NCBI GenBank assembly: GCA_964534845.1
Contig: CAZHPV010000016.1
Coordinates: forward strand, 1 to 40,481
DNA: 40,481 nt
Direction: 5' to 3'
DNA from: CALCKU01 sp964534845
Lineage (GTDB): Bacteria > Pseudomonadota > Alphaproteobacteria > Caulobacterales > Maricaulaceae
The notes beneath the pieces were generated by a model. The model saw nothing but the letters and a program-made list of their open reading frames with translations. It was not told the DNA's origin and made no database searches. The position numbers were made by a program, and so were the translations under genes. Below are positions 23,922 to 33,355 of this stretch, in pieces. Each line of letters opens with the position of its first letter. Positions within the stretch are counted from its first letter, which is position 1.

Positions 23922-24835
23922 GAAGCATCCTCAACCATCCAGCGACAAAGCTGGTTAAAACTCATACCGACATGGCCAGCCTGTTCAGGCACAAGAGATG
24001 TCGGCGTCATTCCTGGTTGAGTATTGACCTCAAGCATTACGATTTTGTTTACAATATCAATTAAGTTTTCATTAGTATCATTAAATCTGAAATCTGCGCG
24101 GCTTACACCGCGACATCCGAGCGTTTGATGGGCTAAAAGCGCCCATGTCATGCAGATTTCGCGCGCCTCTTTCGGAATTTGGGCCGGTACGACATGGCGG
24201 GAACCCCCTTGCTGATATTTTGCCTCATAATCATACCATTCCGTTTGCGGGATAATTTCGGTGACTTCCAAAGCCTTACCATCCATCACCGCAACCGTTA
24301 ATTCCCGTCCAGGAATAAACGCCTCGACAAGAACCTTTTCGCCCATATGATCATTTTGCGATATGCCTTCGGGCGGCCTCTCCCCGTCTTTTACAATGTA
24401 AACCCCAACGCTCGAGCCTTGGGTATTGGGCTTGATGACATAGGGCAAATCCATAGCGTGAGACCGGGCGGCCTCAAGGCGGGAGATAAAGGTTCCGTGC
24501 GGCACGTTTATACCCACATCACGCAAGACGGCTTTCGCGCGGTGCTTATCCATAGCCAAAGCTGAAGCCATTACACCGCTATGCGTATAGGGAGCGCCGA
24601 ACATATCCAGCACGCCTTGAACGCGTCCGTCCTCACCCCATTCCCCGTGCAAAGCATTAAATACGACGTCTGGATCGGCGTCGTGCAATTGTTCCCATAG
24701 ATTAGGTGCGACGTCGATTTCAATGACCGTATAGCCCTCCGCCCGTAAAGCCTTTGCGCATTCCCGACCCGAAACCAAAGATACATCCCGCTCAGGTGAC
24801 ATGCCGCCTTTCAGAACCGCTACGCGCTTACTCAT
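23909..24835 (-). CDS. ddlB: D-alanine-D-alanine ligase
   Basis: A 308-residue ATP-grasp enzyme that makes the D-Ala-D-Ala dipeptide for the peptidoglycan stem. Visible motifs are VLKGGMSPERDVSLVSG at the start, FNALHGEWGEDGRVQG, the ATP-grasp lysine region PYVIKPNTQGSSVGVYIV, and the metal site MLEVNTQPGMTPTSLVPEQA. The ATG overlaps the murB stop by four bases. The Ddl family has several paralogues; location in the dcw cluster supports the ddlB name. Confidence 0.95.
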   Translation of the reverse strand: MSKRVAVLKGGMSPERDVSLVSGRECAKALRAEGYTVIEIDVAPNLWEQLHDADPDVVFNALHGEWGEDGRVQGVLDMFGAPYTHSGVMASALAMDKHRAKAVLRDVGINVPHGTFISRLEAARSHAMDLPYVIKPNTQGSSVGVYIVKDGERPPEGISQNDHMGEKVLVEAFIPGRELTVAVMDGKALEVTEIIPQTEWYDYEAKYQQGGSRHVVPAQIPKEAREICMTWALLAHQTLGCRGVSRADFRFNDTNENLIDIVNKIVMLEVNTQPGMTPTSLVPEQAGHVGMSFNQLCRWMVEDASWPR

Positions 24836-25743
24836 TTGACATCTCCTATACGTTTAATTTCCCATTCGAGATCCACGCCTTCACTTTGTTTTACCTTTTC
24901 CCTTATTGTTTCGCCCAATGTTTCAAGATCAGCAGCCGTCGCCGTCCCGGTATTTATCATAAAATTACAATGTTTCTCAGACATTTGTGCCCCGCCAATT
25001 TTAAGCCCCCGCCCGCCAGCGGCATCTATAACCTGCCAGGCTCCGCGTCCGGCCGAGTATTTTTTATCAGGATTTTTAAATGTCGAGCCTCCGGTTTTCT
25101 CTCTTATGGGCTGGCTTTCTTCCCTCTTGGCCGTAATGCTCGCCATACGCGCCGCAATCTCGGCAGGATCGTCTTTACGTCCTTTAAAACGCGCCTGCGT
25201 AAAGATCAGATCGGACGGAGCGTCGGAATGTCGATAGGCATATCCCATCTCGTCTAAGCTCATAATCTGTCTGCGCCCTGTTCGGTCAAGCGCAACAAGC
25301 TCAACGAGTACGTCGCGTGTCTCAGAGCCGTAGCATCCCGCATTCATGCGTAACGCCCCGCCGATAGAGCCCGGTATACCCGCGTAAAATTCTAATCCCG
25401 ACACCCCCGCTTTGGCCGCAGCTTTCGCGACTTTATTATCAAGTGCGGCGGCACCAGCGTGTATATAGTTTCCTTGAACATCTATCTTGGCAAAAGCCGG
25501 GCCCAGCCGGATGACAACCCCTTTTATACCGCCGTCGCGGACTATGATATTAGACGCTACGCCCAATATGGTTACGGGAACTTCATCTGGCGTCGAGGAC
25601 AGAAAATGGGCCAAATCCGCTTCGTCTTTTGGTATGAATAAGACCTCGGCCGCCCCTCCAACACGAAACCATGTGTAAGGCGCAAGGTCCACATGCGCGC
25701 TTAACTTGCCTCTAACAGGTACGAGCCTATCTATCAGGCTCAC
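24832..25743 (-). CDS. murB: UDP-N-acetylenolpyruvoylglucosamine reductase
   Basis: About 303 residues. A flavoenzyme that reduces UDP-GlcNAc-enolpyruvate to UDP-MurNAc. FAD-domain motifs are LAPYTWFRVGGAAEVLF, ILGVASNIIVRDGGIKGVVIRL and GIPGSIGGALRMNAGCYGSE. The catalytic serine region is EKTGGSTFKNPD. It is the shorter MurB class. The frame is open upstream, but GTG at 25743 overlaps the murC stop by four bases (GTGA) and gives the family start VSLIDRLVPVRGKL, so I use it. Confidence 0.95.
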   Translation of the reverse strand: MSLIDRLVPVRGKLSAHVDLAPYTWFRVGGAAEVLFIPKDEADLAHFLSSTPDEVPVTILGVASNIIVRDGGIKGVVIRLGPAFAKIDVQGNYIHAGAAALDNKVAKAAAKAGVSGLEFYAGIPGSIGGALRMNAGCYGSETRDVLVELVALDRTGRRQIMSLDEMGYAYRHSDAPSDLIFTQARFKGRKDDPAEIAARMASITAKREESQPIREKTGGSTFKNPDKKYSAGRGAWQVIDAAGGRGLKIGGAQMSEKHCNFMINTGTATAADLETLGETIREKVKQSEGVDLEWEIKRIGDVK

Positions 25744-27179
25744 ACGGCCTCCAGATCTTGCACCAAACTCGCCGCCCATTGGGTTATATCGCCCGCACCC
25801 AGACAAACAATTAAATCACCGGGCTCAAGATGGGGCTTTAATGTTAGCGCCAGATTTTCGCGGGAAATATGCACACAATTTTTATGACCATGCGTTTGCA
25901 AACTGGTCACAAGTGCGGGGCCGTTTACACCCTCAATCGGCCCTTCCCCCGCAGCATAAACATCGGCGACATAAACATGGTCGGCATTGTTAAAACAGGT
26001 CGAAAACTCATCAAACAAATCTGATAGGCGGGAATAACGATGGGGCTGCACAACCGCATGTACCCTGCCCTGACTAACCTGTCTTGCCGCCTGTAATACA
26101 GCCTCTATTTCCACTGGATGATGGCCATAATCATCAATAATTGTCACACCGTTCCAGTCCCCGACATGGGTAAAGCGGCGCTTAACCCCGCCAAAACCCT
26201 CAAGGCCCGTCCGAACTTGCGCCTGAGTCAGTCCCAACTCGCGCGCAACGGCAATTGCCGATAACATGTTTTGAGTATTATGTTTGCCAGCCATGGGTAA
26301 AAACAAATCCGCCCAGCGTTCGTCGTCTCCGTCTCTGGACGAAAACACGACATCAAAACGCGAACCCGTGCTTTCAAGCACCAAATTCTCGGCCCTCACA
26401 TCGGCCTGCGGGTTAAACCCATATGTGATAATACGCCGATCCGATATGCGGCTTACGAGAGACTGTACTTCAGCATGGTCTATACACAGCACTGCAAATC
26501 CATAAAAAGGCAGATTTTCCACAAAACTGTCAAAGGCCGAACGCAGCGTGTCAAAATCGCCGTAATGTTCCATATGTTCCGGGTCGATATTCGTTACAAC
26601 CGCCACGGTTGGAAAGAGCTTGAGAAAAGAACCATCAGACTCGTCGGCCTCGACAACCATCCAGTCGCCCAGACCCAGTTTCGCATTCGACCCGTACGCA
26701 TTTATAATGCCGCCATTGATAACAGTCGGATCCATACCGCCCCCCTCAAGCAAGGCTGCCATCATAGTGGTCGTGGTTGTTTTACCGTGCGTCCCTGCAA
26801 TCGCGACCGCCCATTTAAGCCGCATAAGTTCGGCGAGCATTTCCGCGCGGCGCACAACAGGTATGGCCCGTTTGCGGGCTTCAACAAGTTCAGGGTTATC
26901 ACCCTTAATAGCCGATGACATGACAATAGCCGCCGCCCCTATCACTTGCTCGGCCTTTTGCCCGATAAATATTTGCGCGCCCAATTTTCGCAAACGCTTT
27001 ACATTCGGGTTTTCGCGCATGTCCGATCCCTGCACGGTATAACCCAAATTGAGCATAACTTCCGCGATACCGCTCATACCAATACCGCCAATACCGACAA
27101 AATGTATCGGGCCTGTATCAAATGGCACTTTGGTTACGGGTCCGGCGATTGGATGGGTATCATTTTTTGCTCGGGCCAT
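25740..27179 (-). CDS. murC: UDP-N-acetylmuramate-L-alanine ligase
   Basis: A 479-residue Mur ligase adding L-Ala to UDP-MurNAc. The start region has the nucleotide-binding IHFVGIGGIGMSGIAEVM, the P-loop is GTHGKTTTTTMMAALLE, and later motifs are VVEADESDGSFLKL, NIDPEHMEHYGDF and DDYGHHPVEIEAVL. ATG at 27179 gives the normal N-terminus MARAKNDTHPIAGPV and follows the murG stop by 16 bases; the frame is open to 27299 inside murG. The ribosome site is weak. Confidence 0.96.
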   Translation of the reverse strand: MARAKNDTHPIAGPVTKVPFDTGPIHFVGIGGIGMSGIAEVMLNLGYTVQGSDMRENPNVKRLRKLGAQIFIGQKAEQVIGAAAIVMSSAIKGDNPELVEARKRAIPVVRRAEMLAELMRLKWAVAIAGTHGKTTTTTMMAALLEGGGMDPTVINGGIINAYGSNAKLGLGDWMVVEADESDGSFLKLFPTVAVVTNIDPEHMEHYGDFDTLRSAFDSFVENLPFYGFAVLCIDHAEVQSLVSRISDRRIITYGFNPQADVRAENLVLESTGSRFDVVFSSRDGDDERWADLFLPMAGKHNTQNMLSAIAVARELGLTQAQVRTGLEGFGGVKRRFTHVGDWNGVTIIDDYGHHPVEIEAVLQAARQVSQGRVHAVVQPHRYSRLSDLFDEFSTCFNNADHVYVADVYAAGEGPIEGVNGPALVTSLQTHGHKNCVHISRENLALTLKPHLEPGDLIVCLGAGDITQWAASLVQDLEAV

Positions 27180-27195
27180 AATCCGGCTTTCTGAA

Positions 27196-28287
27196 TTATG
27201 TGGCAGCAGAGATGACCAATTCGGCCAAGTCTTTTGCGGCGTTGGGATATGCCGCCTTACGGGCGGCATTGGCTGCGTTTTCAAGCCAGTGCGAATCATT
27301 GAGACGCCTTTCTAAAATAGTTTTGACGCCCTCAGACGTAAACTCTGATTCTGGCAAAATATCGGCAGCATTAAGTCGAGAAAGCGTTTTTGCATTCTCG
27401 GTCTGGTGATCGTCCATGGCAATTGCCAGCGGAACAAGCAAGGACGGCTTACCCATAAGCGCAATTTCGGATACCGAACCGGCACCGGCCCGGCCAATAA
27501 TATAATGCGCGGCCTTTAGATGGGTTTCAATGTCCGTAAAAAAAGGTTCGCAAAGGGCAGCAATCCCTGCGTTTTTATAAATTTGTCTGGCCGTATCGAG
27601 ACTTGATTCCAGCGTTTGCTGCACGACATTTATACGCGTGCGTAAATCTGCTGGCAAAGCCGCAATGGCCTGGGGCATGACCTGACTAATTATACGCGCC
27701 CCGAGACTGCCGCCGACAATCAAAATATTGATCTTATCACGCGGGGCCGTATAGCTTTTCGGAGCCGCGCTTTTGATTTGACGACGAAGCGGATTGCCCG
27801 TGCAAACATGACGGGCCTGCGGAGGGCATTTTTCGAGCGATTCAAAACCGGAGGCCAGATAATTGGCCCTGCCACCAAAGACACGATTAACACGACCCAG
27901 AACGGCGTTCTGTTCATGTATCACAGTAGGCAGGCCTAATGCTTGCGCGGCCCGCATCGCCGGAAATGACGGATAGCCTCCAAATCCAACCACAATATCA
28001 GGCTCCCAATCCCGTATAAATTTACGCGCTTGGAGAACGCCCTTTTGTAGTTTCAACAGCCCGGACACAGCTTTGATCGGATGTCTCGGGGATAGGCTGG
28101 CAGCCTTTACCTGAACAATCGGGTCAGCTTGAATACGGCCAGTATGTTTGAAACCGCGTTCATCCGTTATCATCGCTATGCCCCACCCTGCCTCAGTTAG
28201 AATTTCGGACAATGACTGGGCCGGAAACATATGCCCCCCCGTCCCGCCAGCAGCAAGCAAAGCTTTCTTAAGCGGGGGACTAGACAT
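27196..28287 (-). CDS. murG: MurG glycosyltransferase (lipid II synthase)
   Basis: A 363-residue peripheral membrane GT28 enzyme that adds GlcNAc to lipid I to make lipid II. The signature AAGGTGGHMFPAQSL opens the protein, followed by VVGFGGYPSFPAMRAA, HEQNAVLGRVNR, ILIVGGSLGARI and the UDP-binding RAGAGSVSEIALMGKPSLLVP. ATG at 28287 overlaps the ftsW stop by one base (TAATG). The extension to 28356 lies inside ftsW and is not family-like. Confidence 0.97.
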   Translation of the reverse strand: MSSPPLKKALLAAGGTGGHMFPAQSLSEILTEAGWGIAMITDERGFKHTGRIQADPIVQVKAASLSPRHPIKAVSGLLKLQKGVLQARKFIRDWEPDIVVGFGGYPSFPAMRAAQALGLPTVIHEQNAVLGRVNRVFGGRANYLASGFESLEKCPPQARHVCTGNPLRRQIKSAAPKSYTAPRDKINILIVGGSLGARIISQVMPQAIAALPADLRTRINVVQQTLESSLDTARQIYKNAGIAALCEPFFTDIETHLKAAHYIIGRAGAGSVSEIALMGKPSLLVPLAIAMDDHQTENAKTLSRLNAADILPESEFTSEGVKTILERRLNDSHWLENAANAARKAAYPNAAKDLAELVISAAT

Positions 28288-29429
28288 TACTGACCATAGC
28301 CATAAGCCCCGGGACGTCTTCGTGTGAAAGCCAAAATAAGACCGGCGGAAAAACACAAGGCCAACATGGACGAGCCACCGTAAGAAATGAAAGGCAATGT
28401 CATGCCTTTAGAAGGCGCCATATTGAGGTTCACAAACAGGTTTATGATAGTCTGTATGCCGATCATTGTCGCCAGACCCGCAACGGCTAATTGTGAAAAA
28501 TAATCATTTAGGCGAAGCGCATTGCGAAAACTACGCAGGACAAATGCCGCCAATAAACCGACAAGAAAAATTGAGAGCAAAAACCCGAATTCTTCGGCAA
28601 GAATAGCAAAGATATAATCCGTATGTCCGTCGGGCAGGCTGAATTTAACCGAGCCTTCACCGGGTCCGCGCCCAAAGAACCCTCCGCTTTGAATGGCTTC
28701 CAAAGCCTTGTCTGTCTGGTAGGTATCGGCGCCGTCAGGATTGATAAATCGGCCTATCCTATCGCGTACATGGGGCAAAGAAAAATAGGCCAGGACCGCG
28801 CCTAGCGTCGATATACCCATCATAAACAACATCCAGCCCAGTGATAAACCCGCGAAAAAGAAAACAGCCGCGAAACACAATGTCAGCAAAAAAGACTGAC
28901 CAAAGTCCGGTTGCTGAATTAGCAAGGCGATAAGGGACAGATAAACCAGAAAGACGATTAGGACGCCCGGAATATTCGGGTCGCGCCTTTTGATTGAAAA
29001 CATCCATGCGGCAAAGACAATAAAGGCCGGTTTGACAAATTCGGAAGGTTGCAACGAAAAAGATCCCAATGAAATCCATCTTTTCGCACCCTTGACCGAA
29101 TAACCATGGAATATTGTAAATACTAACAAGGATAACGCACCCAATAGCGCCAACACGCCAATCCTTCGGGCATTTTTGGGGCTAAAGGTCGAAATCAAAA
29201 CCACGCCGCTTAAACCCAGAACCGCGAATAATCCGTGGCGATATAGGAAATGAAACGGGTCTGAAACGTCAAGACGCACCGCCGCGGCTGGTGAGGCTGC
29301 CATGGACAAGATCAATCCCGCACTCACAAGACATATGAGCAGGCCAAGCGTAATATGATCTACGCTTCGCCACCACTCGAACATTAAGGAGCGGTTCGTA
29401 CGACTGGGCGTCATCGTCTTAACGATCAT
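28287..29429 (-). CDS. ftsW: FtsW septal peptidoglycan glycosyltransferase
   Basis: A 380-residue SEDS protein with about ten membrane helices that polymerises lipid II at the septum with FtsI. Conserved sequences are KGAKRWISLGSFSLQPSEFVKPA, QPDFGQSFLL with the catalytic aspartate, and the end MTLPFISYGGSSMLALC. It overlaps murD by four bases (ATGA) and murG by one. FtsW rather than RodA is supported by the cluster and by the partner ftsI upstream. Confidence 0.96.
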   Translation of the reverse strand: MIVKTMTPSRTNRSLMFEWWRSVDHITLGLLICLVSAGLILSMAASPAAAVRLDVSDPFHFLYRHGLFAVLGLSGVVLISTFSPKNARRIGVLALLGALSLLVFTIFHGYSVKGAKRWISLGSFSLQPSEFVKPAFIVFAAWMFSIKRRDPNIPGVLIVFLVYLSLIALLIQQPDFGQSFLLTLCFAAVFFFAGLSLGWMLFMMGISTLGAVLAYFSLPHVRDRIGRFINPDGADTYQTDKALEAIQSGGFFGRGPGEGSVKFSLPDGHTDYIFAILAEEFGFLLSIFLVGLLAAFVLRSFRNALRLNDYFSQLAVAGLATMIGIQTIINLFVNLNMAPSKGMTLPFISYGGSSMLALCFSAGLILAFTRRRPGAYGYGQ

Positions 29430-30874
29430 GCGGCGCTCCCCGAAATCAGGGCGTGCCCCGATTTTTCACGCTCAAACATATCGATGATCTCTTGAGTTTT
29501 AAGTCGAAAGGCGTCGCCCCGCACTTCAAAGTTTTTAAACTGATCAAAACTAGCGCAAGCTGGCGATAATAATATAATCGCCTCCTCGCCTTTTGCATTC
29601 AATGCATCTTTAGTCGCGCATAATATCGCCAGATCGAGACTCCCTGACACCTTATTGGATACGCCGGCTTTTGAAAGCGTCTTTTTAAATTGTGGCCCCG
29701 CTTCGCCTATAAGGTACGCCTTTTTTACTTTGCTAAAAAACGGCTCTAAATCCTTTATGCCGCCTGCCTTAGAAACACCGCCAGCTATCCAGTATATATT
29801 GTCATAAGATTTCAAGGCTTGCCGGGCGGCATCTGCATTCGTGGCCTTACTGTCATTGACATATCTTAAATGACCGACCGTGCCGATTGTTTCCATGCGG
29901 TGCGCCAGACCCGGGAAAGTCTTGATGGCCCGCCCTATACTCTTTGAATCCACGCCCATAGCATAAACGGCCGCATAGGCAGCGGCGGCATTTTGCCAAT
30001 TATGTTCGCCTTCCAATGTCAAAACCGAATTTAGATCAATTACATTTTCAACCTTGGAACCCAGCGCGCAGTAGAGCTTACCCTTGACCACACAACTCCC
30101 TCGTCCCAATGAGCGTTTGCCCGAAATTGGCATAATCCGGCGGCCATTTTTAGCAATAAGCCGGGTGCAAAGACTTTTACCTTCAATATTATCAACGCCG
30201 ACAATAACACTATCTTCCGATGTTTGATTTAGAAAGATGCGGGATTTGGCCTCTTCATAGGCTTTCATATCTCCGTGGCGATCAAGATGATCCGGCGACA
30301 AATTCAAAAAGACAGCAGCATTGGCCCGCAAAGACTGTGTACGCTCCAATTGGTAGGACGATAGCTCTAGAACATAATAAGCGCCCCCGTGCATGCTATC
30401 GAGATCAAGCACGCCGCGCCCAATATTGCCCCCAACCTGCGCATCACGCCCACAGGCGCTCAAAATATGCCCGATGAGGCTTGTTGTTGTTGATTTTCCA
30501 TTCGTCCCGGTAATCGCTATAATTTTAGGCCGCGCCTCCACGGGACAGGCATTTACCTCACGCGCGAAAATTTCGATATCGCAAATGATGGGTACATTAT
30601 GCTTTTGGGCTTGCTGGGCGCTCCAATGTGGTTTGGGTAATTTATCGGGAATACCCGGAGACAAAACAAGGGCGTCATATTGGCGCCAATCCTGCTGGGC
30701 AATGGATATAATCGGTACATCTTTTTCTGCCGCAGCCTTACGCGCCGTCGAATTATCATCCCACGCATGCACCTCTGCCCCGCCCGCGACGAGGGACAAT
30801 GCAGCTGTAACACCCGTACGGCCCAGCCCGACAACAGCTATTTTTTGTCCCTTAAATGATTTCGCAATAATCAT
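29426..30874 (-). CDS. murD: UDP-MurNAc-L-Ala-D-glutamate ligase
   Basis: A 482-residue Mur ligase adding D-Glu to UDP-MurNAc-L-Ala. It starts with KIAVVGLGRTGVTAALSL; the P-loop is ITGTNGKSTTTSLIGHIL, followed by NLSPDHLDRHGDM, YVNDSKATNADAARQAL and LLSPACASFDQF. I chose ATG at 30874 (MIIAKSFKGQK), five bases after the mraY stop. The longer frame to 30907 overlaps mraY. No clear ribosome site is visible, so coupling to mraY is likely. Confidence 0.95.
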   Translation of the reverse strand: MIIAKSFKGQKIAVVGLGRTGVTAALSLVAGGAEVHAWDDNSTARKAAAEKDVPIISIAQQDWRQYDALVLSPGIPDKLPKPHWSAQQAQKHNVPIICDIEIFAREVNACPVEARPKIIAITGTNGKSTTTSLIGHILSACGRDAQVGGNIGRGVLDLDSMHGGAYYVLELSSYQLERTQSLRANAAVFLNLSPDHLDRHGDMKAYEEAKSRIFLNQTSEDSVIVGVDNIEGKSLCTRLIAKNGRRIMPISGKRSLGRGSCVVKGKLYCALGSKVENVIDLNSVLTLEGEHNWQNAAAAYAAVYAMGVDSKSIGRAIKTFPGLAHRMETIGTVGHLRYVNDSKATNADAARQALKSYDNIYWIAGGVSKAGGIKDLEPFFSKVKKAYLIGEAGPQFKKTLSKAGVSNKVSGSLDLAILCATKDALNAKGEEAIILLSPACASFDQFKNFEVRGDAFRLKTQEIIDMFEREKSGHALISGSAA

Positions 30875-30878
30875 ATAT

Positions 30879-31976
30879 CTAACGAAGTTTGAGCGTTGAA
30901 AGACCAATCAAAGCCAAAATTATAGCAATGATCCAAAATCGAATGACAATGGTAGGTTCTGCCCATCCTTTCTTTTCGTAATGGTGATGTATCGGGGCCA
31001 TGCGAAATACGCGCTTCCCCGTCAGTTTGAAGGAGGCCACCTGAACAATGACAGACACGGCCTCGAGCACGAACAATCCCCCAATAATCGCGAGAACGAT
31101 TTCATGCTTGATGGCAACCGCCGCGCTACCCAAGGCTCCGCCAAGTGCCAGAGACCCGGTATCACCCATAAAGACCATGGCAGGCGGCGCATTAAACCAT
31201 AAAAATCCTAGTCCAGCACCGATGATAGCGCCCAGAAAAATGGTTACCTCACCTGATCCGGGCACATAAGGGACGCCGAGATAGTTTGAATAAATGGAAT
31301 TGCCCACCAGATAAGCGATCACGGCGAGGCTCATACAGGCTATCATGACAGGTACAATCGCCAGACCGTCCAGCCCGTCCGTTAGGTTGACGGCGTTTGA
31401 AGTGCCTACGATGACCAAACAGCCAAAAGGAATGAAAAACACACCCAGATTGAATGTAAAATCTTTCAAAAATGGAATAGCCAGACCTCTAGCAAAGTCT
31501 GGATTGTCTTGCGGGAAGGCCTGCGTCAGAAAATAAACTGCAATGGCGGCTATCGCAAATTCAAGAACCAGCTTTATTTTACCGCTAAAGCCTTTGGGGT
31601 TTTGACGGGAGACTTTAAGATAATCGTCATAAAACCCGATAATGCCAAAACCGACTGTCACCAGAAAGACAGTCCAAAGAAACGGACTGCGCAAATTTCC
31701 CCATAACAGGGTTGAAAACACAACAGAGAGCAATATTAAAAGCCCGCCCATAGTCGGTGTGCCAGCCTTTTTGATAATATGACCTTGCGGACCGTCCTCG
31801 CGAATGGGCTGGCCCTTGCCTTGCCTTGCCCGCAACATATTAATTATCCGCGGCCCTAAAATAAAGGCAATTAACATAGATGTCATCAAGGCCCCGCCAC
31901 TCCGAAAGGTAAGATAATTGAGCAGGTTAAAAAGCTGAAATTGATCGGATAAAGGCGCAAGCCATTCATATAACAT
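30879..31976 (-). CDS. mraY: Phospho-MurNAc-pentapeptide translocase
   Basis: A 365-residue integral membrane enzyme with ten predicted helices that attaches phospho-MurNAc-pentapeptide to undecaprenyl phosphate to make lipid I. Signatures are KKAGTPTMGGLLILL near the first cytoplasmic loop, GFYDDYLKV with the DD pair, NAVNLTDGLDGLAI, VFMGDTGSLALGGALG and the HHH motif in APIHHHYEKKGW. It overlaps the murF stop by one base. Confidence 0.97.
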   Translation of the reverse strand: MLYEWLAPLSDQFQLFNLLNYLTFRSGGALMTSMLIAFILGPRIINMLRARQGKGQPIREDGPQGHIIKKAGTPTMGGLLILLSVVFSTLLWGNLRSPFLWTVFLVTVGFGIIGFYDDYLKVSRQNPKGFSGKIKLVLEFAIAAIAVYFLTQAFPQDNPDFARGLAIPFLKDFTFNLGVFFIPFGCLVIVGTSNAVNLTDGLDGLAIVPVMIACMSLAVIAYLVGNSIYSNYLGVPYVPGSGEVTIFLGAIIGAGLGFLWFNAPPAMVFMGDTGSLALGGALGSAAVAIKHEIVLAIIGGLFVLEAVSVIVQVASFKLTGKRVFRMAPIHHHYEKKGWAEPTIVIRFWIIAIILALIGLSTLKLR

Positions 31977-33355
31977 TAGGCCTTACCCCCTTTTAGACTT
32001 TCGCATATCCGGCCAAGCCCGGCTGTGTTGGAGCCTTTGATTAAAACGATATCACCGTCTTCCAATTCTGCCTTGAGAGCCTCTAAGGCCGCATCCGCAT
32101 CGCGTACCCACTCCCCGCGCATCTTCCGAGGTAAGGCACCGCGTAAAGCCCGCATACATTCGCCAGTAACGATCACGCGCTCAAATCCCGCCTCTTCCAG
32201 CGGTCCGGCCAATTGGGCATGTAAGGCTAGCTCATCTTTGCCAAGTTCACCCATATCGCCAAGAATGGCAATTTTACGCCCAACCCTTAAGCCTGCAGCT
32301 GCTATCGCTGCGCGCATACTTGATGGATTGGCATTGTAACTTTCGTCAATCAAGGTAAAGGCTGTGCCGTTTAGATCGAGATCATGATAATCACCCCGAC
32401 CCGAAACCGCGCTAACATTACGCAGCGCCATAGCCGCTTTGCGAAGATCAATACCAGCAGCATAGGCAACGGCCATACAAGCCGCCCCGTTTGCAATCCA
32501 GTGTTCACCTGGCACAAGCAAAGTCACATCATATTGCTGGAAATTTATACGCAAACGCGTATTACTACCACTCGCATGCGTCTGGGCGGTAACGATAGAA
32601 ATATCACAATCACCACGCCCGAAGGTCAGAACATTTTTACCCAAAGCTTTGGCTTGCTTGGCTATATTTTCACTATGGGGATTATCGCCATTTAAAACAA
32701 GAATGCCTTCATCGACAAGTCCTGACATGATTTCGGCTTTCGCTTTTGCAATGGAAGCCTCATCCTTGAAATGGGCCTGATGCGCGCCGGTCACCGTTGT
32801 GATCAAGGCAATATCGGGTTGCACCAGATCAGACAAAACCGTCAACTCACCTGCATGGTTCATTCCCATTTCGAAAATACCGTAATCGGTAGGCTTGGGC
32901 ATAGACGCCAAGGTGATCGGCACACCCCAATGATTATTAAATGACTTTTGCGATTTATGTGTCTCGCCAAATTGCGAGAACATCACACCTAAAGCCTCTT
33001 TAATGCTTGTTTTACCGACACTCCCCGTAACGGCTATGCGTAAGGCTTTAGAGCGCCTGCGCGCTGATACGGCTAAATCATTTAAGGCCTTTTCACTATC
33101 CTTAACAATCAAAGCTGGTGCAGCCTGACCCGCCTTGGACGAGATGACCGCCCCTGCCCCCGCCTGGAGGGCCTGCGGGATAAACTCATGGCCGTCGCGT
33201 GCCGCCTTGAGAGGAACAAATAAATCCCCAGCTTGTAAATTACGCGTATCAATCGACACGCCTGTGACGGACCACTCTCCAACCGCCTTACCGCCCGTGG
33301 CGCTTGCTGCCGATGAGGCTGTCCATAAAATGTCACGTTCCGAGCTATCCGTCAT
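31976..33355 (-). CDS. murF: UDP-MurNAc-tripeptide D-Ala-D-Ala ligase
   Basis: A 459-residue Mur ligase that adds D-Ala-D-Ala to the tripeptide precursor. The P-loop is AVTGSVGKTSIKEALG, typical of MurF, and further motifs are QKSFNNHWGVPITLA, FEMGMNHAGELTVL, LIDESYNANPSSMRAAI and ILGDMGELGKDE. It overlaps murE by 11 bases. The substrate dipeptide is made by ddlB in the same cluster. Confidence 0.96.
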   Translation of the reverse strand: MTDSSERDILWTASSAASATGGKAVGEWSVTGVSIDTRNLQAGDLFVPLKAARDGHEFIPQALQAGAGAVISSKAGQAAPALIVKDSEKALNDLAVSARRRSKALRIAVTGSVGKTSIKEALGVMFSQFGETHKSQKSFNNHWGVPITLASMPKPTDYGIFEMGMNHAGELTVLSDLVQPDIALITTVTGAHQAHFKDEASIAKAKAEIMSGLVDEGILVLNGDNPHSENIAKQAKALGKNVLTFGRGDCDISIVTAQTHASGSNTRLRINFQQYDVTLLVPGEHWIANGAACMAVAYAAGIDLRKAAMALRNVSAVSGRGDYHDLDLNGTAFTLIDESYNANPSSMRAAIAAAGLRVGRKIAILGDMGELGKDELALHAQLAGPLEEAGFERVIVTGECMRALRGALPRKMRGEWVRDADAALEALKAELEDGDIVLIKGSNTAGLGRICESLKGGKA